DNA of 64,000 nucleotides, from positions 248,001 through 312,000 of the forward strand of contig CAWUHX010000019.1 of assembly GCA_963922205.1 (NCBI GenBank), written 5' to 3'. Positions 56,850-64,000 of this stretch are shown here, piece after piece. Within the stretch, counting starts at the first letter, position 1; the number at the start of each line of letters is the position of its first letter. The position numbers were made by a program, and so were the translations under genes. The DNA comes from Romanomermis culicivorax (Eukaryota; Nematoda; Enoplea; Mermithida; Mermithidae). A model generated the notes under the pieces. The model did no database searches. It had not been told where the DNA came from and saw only the letters and a list, made by a program, of their open reading frames with translations.

Positions 56850-58840
56850 TACCAGCCCACAGAGGCCAAAAGCCCAGGTAAGTTTAAAGTGCCGAAGCTT
56901 CTGCTTACTAAAAAATAACAGCCACCAACAAAACAAGCATCAAGTTCATCCAGCTACAGTTCACAAGTGGAGCCTGCTAGTTCTAGGTACAAAAGTCATT
57001 CCTCAAAACCTCAATCATCTACCTCTAAATCATTAAATTCAACTTTCTGCAACCAAACCAACAATATAGCTGCTCCACAAGCATGAGATTGACGTGGAAG
57101 CAGCAGGGGAGAGATGAAACCATGGCAAGCCCTGCTCTGTACTGTTGTAGAGCAGGACATGGTTGAGGCCAAGCCAAAGGAGGTTTTGAAGGGTGCATAC
57201 CATGACCCTATGGAGGCAGAGGAAATTGGAAATGCCAGAACCAAGACCCAGATGTGTAATTCTACAATCCGAATTTTGAACCACTTGGTCCACGTGATTC
57301 GAAGCAAGGAGGTCGAGATCACAACCAAAATGAAGGTCAAACCAATGGCCAAAGCCAAAGGAGAGGCAACTCTGGTTGCTGAGGATTGTTTTGGGGAGGT
57401 TATAAAGGGGGCCAGCAGCAGCAGTAACCAGCAGCATATTTTGGCCCAAAAATTTTCTTTTCCACATAATATTTTTCTCTTTTCATAAAACACAAAATCG
57501 AAAAGCATTACTAAAATCACAAAAATCCAAAAAAATTACAGAATCATAAAATCCAAAAATATTATTTAATATTTCAGTGCTGCTGGCCTACAGAAATTTT
57601 CCTTTCCGATTAACAGGTGCAAAAGCCACCAAAAAATCTTTTTCAAATTTTGGCCACATTTTTTGCTTAATTTTTAGTGCATTTTGATTTGTGATACTCA
57701 TACATTTCCACCCCCTTTTTTGGAATCACCATAATCTCCTAATTTATATTTTAGAAAAAATTGAAGGCAGGAACGGAATTTGCATGATCCACTAAATCAA
57801 TTGGCCAACGACTTTGCCACAACACACAGAATAAGAGATGGAGCCTGGAATTCACCTCATTTGGCATCAACGGCAATGTCATCTCCTCAGGGTGGGAGCT
57901 TATTTCACCAAAGCCGAGGTCAACATGGACGTCACTTGCCAGCCTTTGCTGCACAGCCCTTGGTATTTGTTGTGTCTGGTGACCTAGTAAGTACGGGACT
58001 AGTTTGAGCTAGACAGACCAGCTTGTTGGGAGCCGGCCAAATTAGGGCAGATATTTTGATGATGCTGAGGAAACCTGGCAGAGAAATTATCCAACTCCAG
58101 TAGGTCAGTTGTGATGCGTGAGGGATGTGCGGCACCCTGTTGCTGTCAAAGCCCTGATTTGGAAGTCGACATGCAAATTGGCAAAGTGGATGACTGGTGG
58201 TGCAAACCAATTGCATAGCAATGGAGCACCATGGAAAAAGGAAGTGGTGATGCCACATTATTCTATCATTCATTCTAATTTTTATTATATATTTGGTATT
58301 AAATGCTGACATCTACAGTAAACGTTTACCCAGCACAAGTCTTTAAATTACATATTTCTATAGTGGTTTGTCTGCATTCTTTGATAATAATTGTTTATTT
58401 ATTTAGTACTTTGAGTTAACATTGGTTATGGTAGGTAGCAAAGGGCCAGAGGCCCAGGCACCTGTGGATTGCAGATGTCAAGTGGAAGGAAGACTGATCC
58501 AAGAATCCTTCGAGTATCATCCCTTCCTGGGGATCTAGATTTTGCTCTGGGAGTCTACGAGGAGCTGTTGTGAGGCCACTGGATAAAGGTAAGTGATTGT
58601 TGTTGTTGCCAGGTCTGCGGTGGGAATTCATGCACAACATACAAGGTCTAGCCAAGGAATAGCTCTAACTAGTTCGGCCCAAACCATAGCCTATCTTTCT
58701 TCAAACCCTAAGGAAAGACCTGCACAAAACAGGCAGTAGCTGCGAGATTTTGGGTATCAGCCCTAGCTTTTACTGAAAATCTGTGCAATATTGCCTCTAA
58801 TAGTGTGGTTTTCGACTCTGCACAGTGCATATCTACTTTT
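56850..58840. other. Coding-like but disrupted region, unassigned
   Basis: Between 57090 and 57440 one + frame reads LYCCRAGHG and later GGRGNWKCQNQDPDV and PRDSKQGGRDHNQN with several stops. This Gly/Arg/Gln-rich composition resembles a nucleic-acid-binding Gag-like tail but lacks a complete zinc knuckle. ORFs at 57780-58310 show no recognised domain. I treat the stretch as probable retroelement debris. Confidence 0.3.
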
Positions 58841-58844
58841 TTAG

Positions 58845-59082
58845 CCGTCCACTACACCTAAGAGCTATAGACAAGGCACTGATGTGTTCGGTCAAATATT
58901 TTTCATCCAACTCACTGTTCCAAACAGATCCATACAAATGTTTCTACTTTGTATACATGCCGCTGGCATTGGAACATAACAAGGAAATTTTCCTCAATTT
59001 CAATCACTCACTACTGGTTATCAATTACAGCTTGGGCTCCAGCTTCCAGCAAATCTGGTTCATTTGCTCTCAAAAGTTATGA
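58845..59082 (+). other. Possible terminal exon of an unknown gene
   Basis: After an acceptor (TACTTTTTTAG) 79 codons are open to TGA at 59080, with balanced composition (KALMCSVKYFSSNSLF, KCFYFVYMPLALEHNKE, FQQIWFICSQKL). The frame is entered with one base (phase 2). No partner exon with a matching donor was identified and I do not recognise the protein. Confidence 0.35.
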
Positions 59083-60270
59083 TTTCATCAGCAATGTGAA
59101 AGATTATGTACTATATGTTTTAATGGTTCCAAATGTAGCACTGCGCTGCAGTTGTTTAGAAGTTGACTAAGTGTTATAATTTAATATTTGAGAGCTTGCT
59201 TAATTACGCAATTTGAAGCATGCATTGTCAATTAAATATTTAGAAAACCTAAGTTCTTAGGTTGCTGTGAAATATCTCTCGGCCTACATAAGCTCTCGTG
59301 ACTAGCAAGTGAATTAAAAAGTACTAGAAATGCTGCAAATTTCTCAGAATTTTTCAGAAATTATAACCATAAGAAGAGCTCCAAACTTGGATTTTTTAAG
59401 TCAAGTACAATTTATGCACTTTGTGTGTTCTTCAACAAATAAACATCCCAATCCTGACTCAAGACCACATTGAAAGGTGTCAAAGTGAAAATAGTGATCA
59501 TGAAGTCAGTTGCATTATAGAATATAGAAACCTCTCCCAGGTAGAGTCAAGTTGATGACACCTGTTGGGGATGTACTTATGGTAGCAGTCATCCAACATC
59601 TATGCAAAATTGATGTACTGGACAAAGCCACAATTCGACCAAGAAACATAATGTTTATCATTATTACAACTTAGTTGTGTTGTGGGCAAGTCAGTCGATT
59701 TCTTATTATATTTGTGTGTACTGCGCCCAATAAAATGGAATATTGACAGCCCCAACAATTTACATATTTCTTATAACATTTTTATTATTATTGACAATAT
59801 TCTACTTGCACTGTTAGTGGAGGCAGGCTGTAGCCTGCTTACATGGGGATCATTACGGAGGAAAAGCCCCAGCCTTCCTGGATGGTGTCATAGTGAGTTA
59901 TCCTTATTTGTGCAAGCCTTTAGGAAGCATCTGGGAGACCCTGATTGCTTTTCGATTGCAAGAGTTAGAGTTTCCAGTTACTTATTAGTGACTGAAAGTT
60001 GTGTTTATTTCTGCTAGAGGACTGTTGCACTGTACTTAACTGATCACTTGCAGGAAGCTCCTTCGAGTGACCTACAGTAGCTAGGTCGATACAAGCCAAT
60101 AGCTTCTTTATTTATATTGCTGACATCTTCAGATCTAAGCAGAGAAGTAAAGATAACACACCATTAACTTGAGTTAAGGCTAAAAATAAAAACCCCGGTT
60201 GGTAGCAAAGCACATTCTGGACTTCTGCAGGCTAAAGTCAAGAACAAATTAAAGAGAATTTTGGACCCAC
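59083..60270. other. Intergenic, no confident gene
   Basis: Contains an inverted copy of repeat R4 at about 60075-60145 (ACAAGCCAATAGCTTCTTTA, GCTGACATCTTC), also seen at 33700-33770 and 63560-63620. The 111-codon ORF at 59682 has no recognised feature. Confidence 0.4.
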
Positions 60271-60605
60271 TGTTGTAGTCTGTTTCCCCCGATTTTGCTG
60301 TATTTTTGTCGTTTTTGTTGATCCGTGCATGAGGCCCAAGTGGAGTGAGTGACGTGCACCATCAACAGTCGTCGTGCAAAGGTAAAATTGGAGAAAAGTC
60401 TCTGCTCTTCACTTTATTCTAATTTGGGAGACAAGTTAAGGGAGTATCTTTGCTTAATTTGTGGGATAATTAATGTCAGGTTTACGTACATTTAATTGAG
60501 TAAATTGGTTAAGTGTGGGCATAGGAAATACATGCATTAATGACGAACCCTGGGATCCCACTCCTACCTAATACTCAAACCCTCGACTACATTTTAAATA
60601 CAACA
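60271..60605 (-). mobile_element. Solo LTR, family TGTTGTA, copy 3, shortened
   Basis: 335 bp with ends TGTTGTA and TACAACA and a 4-bp duplication CCAC on both sides (60267-60270, 60606-60609). Reverse-complement homologous to 39520-40069, including CCTATGCCCACACTTA and AACTTGTCTCCCAAATT, but lacking about 160 bp of the interior. Confidence 0.72.
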
Positions 60606-61602
60606 CCACGATGTAACCCTCTCTATGAGCTAGTCAGTCTCCTGAAGCATATCCAAATGACATAGTAGCTACAGTAAGAAACTTAGCAGGCAGACAGTTA
60701 CCTTTTTCCACTATGACCATTCTTCTTCTGCATTCTACACAATTCACACATTTTCTTCTACAACATTTGTGACACTGTATTACACCCTTTGTCTAGCTCC
60801 ACCTAGTCTTCAGCTCAAGCCTGCAGCTGAGGGACTTCCAGTCAATTACTACTTCCTGCACAGAAATACTCTGACAATGATTCCATATTGAATAGGTATC
60901 AAAGTTATTCAAAGAACATATAATGTGGAGATTGTAACTATCCTTCACTGATTCACATATTGGGGACCGGCCTAGGTTTTATCATAGAGTAAAATCACCA
61001 CATCAAAAAATAGCAAAAAAAAGGGACGAAAATAGGGCAAAATTTCAGGTAATAAAGCTAATAAAATAACTCAAAAATCAATTTATTCCACTTGTAATTT
61101 AAGGCAATGTAAAACTAACGTGAAATCAACAGTGTTATTCTTTTAAAAACATGTTGAATGCAACAACGATGACCATTTCAATATTTTGAAATGTGAACAT
61201 TTTTTTACTGTTCAATTTACTGGCTGAAATTTTCGGCATTTTTGTTTGCTTGTTAAAAAATAGAGACTGCCTGAAAGAAGAGAATCAAATGAAGTTCAAA
61301 CATACAGCACTTTCATGGAGACAAACTGTGACAAATGAGTTAATGTTTATCAAAACTGATTCTGAGTATAACAAAAAGAGTGTTTTAGATAAAATTAAAG
61401 GCAAATTCTGGTAAAATGAACAAAAAAGTGAAAAAGGGGCAAAACATCAAAAAAAGGGCAGAAAAGGGGGAAAAAAAGTTACTCTACATTGTCAAAAATG
61501 CATTTTTTCGACATTTCTTGACAAACTGAGTTTGTATCTACTATCAGGAAAAAAACTGCCCTCAAAAAATCGGTTTCTAGTAACAAGGTTGCGTTTTTAC
61601 AG

Positions 61603-62337
61603 GAGATATTCGACAAGCTCCATGTTCAACAACTAATTAGTGATGGCGATTATGCAGCTTTGAAGAACGATTTAAAACACAGAACTAGCCCAGTTACGAA
61701 CTTCAATTATTTGAGCATTCCGAACCTGATCACAGGCATTATCAACATGACAGACATGACGCTTTCCACACATCATCCAAAGAGCCTCGTGGTATACTAC
61801 GCCTTCTGTAAAGTACCCATCCATGCATATGCTTTCACAAGACTGACAAATGAGGAACAAAAAAGTAAGTGGTCATCAAACTGTGCTCAGAATTTTCGAT
61901 TCTGGGTATCAGGCAAATTTATGGAAAAACACATATTTTCTGAGATCTTCAAACTTTAGTGTGCTGTTGTGCACTATTTTCATATTGGAAAATTGCAGAA
62001 ATTAGTCTGATAAATTATTTTTCTTGATGCAGGAAAAAAGTTTTCCATTAACTATTATATGTGCAGACTGATATTTTTTGGATACAAAGAAACAATGGAA
62101 ATCACTACAGGTTATTGTGTTGAATTGAGGAAAATAGATGTGTCAGTACATGTAGCATTTTGTTATTCAGATTTGATGAGATATTTGACCTATCTGCTTC
62201 GAAAACAATGGCTCCAAACAAGCGGACTGTATTGCCCATCGCTACAGGAAAAGTATCAAGCCTTTAAAAAGTACTTGCCTGATAATTTTCGTGGACAACA
62301 GCAAGAAATTGAAAGCAGCACTGGAGATTTATTGTGA
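61603..62337 (+). CDS. Paralogue of gene A, last two exons (gene B, 5' partial)
   Basis: Exon 61603-61864 (acceptor TTTTTACAG, phase 0 in, phase 1 out, donor GTAAGT) and exon 62171-62337 (stop TGA at 62335) match exons 2 and 3 of gene A in phase and in the length of the last exon (167 nt each). Shared residues include HPKSLVVYYAFCKV versus DPKSLSWFYSICRV, YLTYLLRKQWLQTSGLYC versus YLIYLRKKEWFERSGPYC, and EKY...KKYLP. Both exons are free of stops. I could not find an exon 1 with a signal peptide upstream. It may lie in 51.5-61.6 kb beyond my recognition, or be lost. Function unknown; probably secreted, by analogy with gene A. Confidence 0.7.
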
Positions 62338-64000
62338 AAAATTGTTCAAAACGTTATATAGCTTTCTGCAATATTTTTGATTTATATATTTCTGCAACTC
62401 AAGCTGATAAGATTTGTGCACCATTTACCAGCTTGGAAATCAAAATTATTCATTAAAAATAATCATCAAATGATCATTAATCTATGACTTATATGATGAA
62501 TTAAAGATAAGGTAAAAATCGATCCTGACCTATATCCAACAGCTACTGCAGTCCAACTGCTGTTGGTTCCCTGTTCTTTTATTAACCCCACCAAAAAAAG
62601 ATTCAATGGCAGTAGGAAAAAGTTTTGATAGTAGTATTTTGAGCCCACAATTTGGGTGTAGAGAACATACTCCACATTGAAAATAGAGACAAAAAATGCA
62701 GGTGTCAGATGTAATAGGGAATAATGAAATTCTATGTAAATTATATTTTATATTGGATTATAAGGAAAACACAATTCAGGCCTCAATATGCAAAAAGCTG
62801 AAATTTTGCAAATTCCCAAATTGATGCAAGGTAATCCAGGAAGTTTCAGACAAATTGGAATTTTTTATATAGGCCCATACTGGGGTACATGGAACATAGC
62901 CACACTATAACTATAGGCTTTGAATTTGCTGCTTAGAACAGGTGGGACTATATAGGGATGTACAAACTATAGGCAAGTGTGATCAGGAACTGTAGAAAGT
63001 ATGGTCCTTGCTCTAATGTGCAAAATTGCATATTGCTGTAGAAAATACACTTTATGTGCGAAATTCCACATCACTGTAGAAAGTACAGCAAGGCTGATTA
63101 TCAAACTGACAATTCAACCCTACTTGCACGAGATCAAAAATTGGTCGATTAATCAACATAATATAAAAGCTGGCAAAAGGCCAAAAACATTAACATGCAT
63201 GAAAATTTCAAAAATTTTGTATCTACCTATAATTTTCAAATAGTTTTTAAACTTTTGTATACTTTAAAACTGCAAAGCGGCAGATTTTTGTGTGTTTTTT
63301 AAGTTTGGAATTTTTAAAATCTGTGAAAATTTTACTAATTTTTGTTCCTAAGATCCAAAACTATAGATTATTGTAATTTTTAAATTTTGAGTTTTTTTTC
63401 AATTTTGTAAAAATATTTATAATCTCCACCAATAGAATCCTGAAACTCCATATAAAAGCCTATGTGGATTTTGTTTTGCTACATTATGCTTGAAATAATT
63501 CAAAATGAATACACAAAGGGCATGACCTGACCATTTGTTATGTCTATATATCTGTTTAGGTGAAAAGATGTCAGCAGTATAACTAAAGAAGCCATTGGCT
63601 TGTAGAAGACTGATTACTGTAAGTTACTCAATATTACTTATTATAAATCTCTAACCATGACTAATGCCAAAGTTTTCAGTGGTTTGCCACTAAATAAACC
63701 GCTTTTAATATTCTATAAAGCTTCTGAATTTAAAAAAAAAATATTCAGAAAAATTCATTGATAATTCACAACTTATATGATAGAGTTGAGAATTGATGAA
63801 AACTAATTTCAAATCTAGATCTTGAAATTGATACAGCAGGTACGTCTCAACTGTTGCTGTCATAGGATTCATAATTTTTCTCAAATACGCGAAGCATTCA
63901 GGGCTAATTGGGGGAGTTTGTATACCTTACACAATAGTATGTTTTTCAAATGCTATTGTTCAGGAAGAGTTGAAAGTGCCTACTTCATTCATGCAATAAC
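62338..64000. other. Right flank, no confident gene
   Basis: Contains repeat R4 at about 63560-63620 (AAGATGTCAGCAGTATAACT, ATTGGCTTGTAG). Otherwise AT-rich with no recognised exon. Confidence 0.4.

Noticed and set aside
57011-57520. 169- and 142-codon minus-strand ORFs
   Set aside because: Antisense to a disrupted Gly/Arg/Gln-rich + frame that looks more like the original coding sense; no domain on the minus strand.
61193-61414. 73-codon ORF with a hydrophobic start as exon 1 of gene B
   Set aside because: Its possible donor (AAATTCTG/GTAAAA) leaves phase 2, whereas the next exon at 61603 needs phase 0. No similarity to exon 1 of gene A.

Overview
The window is AT-rich eukaryotic DNA from an invertebrate animal. 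Coding sequence is split into short exons with canonical GT/AG introns. The gene families seen are a class-B-like seven-transmembrane receptor with a mucin-like stalk and a sigma-class glutathione S-transferase. About half of the rest is transposon remnants (Harbinger, hAT, a CR1/Jockey-type LINE, Penelope-like elements, solo LTRs, MITEs) and long low-complexity arrays. I cannot place the phylum from sequence alone. No prokaryotic operons, CRISPR arrays, rRNA genes or intact tRNA genes were seen.

Region by region. 1-7.8 kb: the 3' part of an adhesion-GPCR-like gene on the + strand. Its Ser/Thr-rich ectodomain is built from a tandemly duplicated set of phase 1-1 exons, followed by seven exons for a 326-residue linker, 7TM and tail, all with matching phases. 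10-16.6 kb: a palindrome cluster, solo LTRs of two families, a LINE remnant and a MITE. 16.6-19.6 kb: a Penelope-like fragment, tRNA-like SINE pieces, a ~122 bp tandem repeat and an interspersed repeat (R3). 20-23.2 kb: an unrecognised three-exon gene whose introns are filled with a 12 bp palindrome, ending at an ~830 bp (AAAAG)n tract. 23.2-26 kb: tandem and A/T-rich arrays. 27.5-29.9 kb: a minus-strand GST with a premature stop and a 1.6 kb TAA-flanked element next to its first visible exon. 30-32.9 kb: a T-rich block between direct repeats.

35.4-40.4 kb is a nested transposon: an old Harbinger, split by a second Harbinger (TAA target-site duplication), itself split by two solo LTRs of different families with 4 bp duplications. 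45.3-51.5 kb: a complete three-exon gene for a predicted secreted ~230 aa protein of unknown family, with a hAT relic, an R3 copy and a MITE in intron 1. The last two exons of a paralogue lie at 61.6-62.3 kb. 55.0-56.3 kb: an internally deleted Penelope-like element with two long direct repeats, each carrying a hammerhead-like motif; it abuts a third Harbinger relic.

The genes do not form a shared pathway. The supported functional units are the receptor gene, the secreted-protein paralogue pair, the unknown palindrome-intron gene and the damaged GST. Exon boundaries were read by eye from splice consensus and phase agreement. They have not been tested against transcripts.
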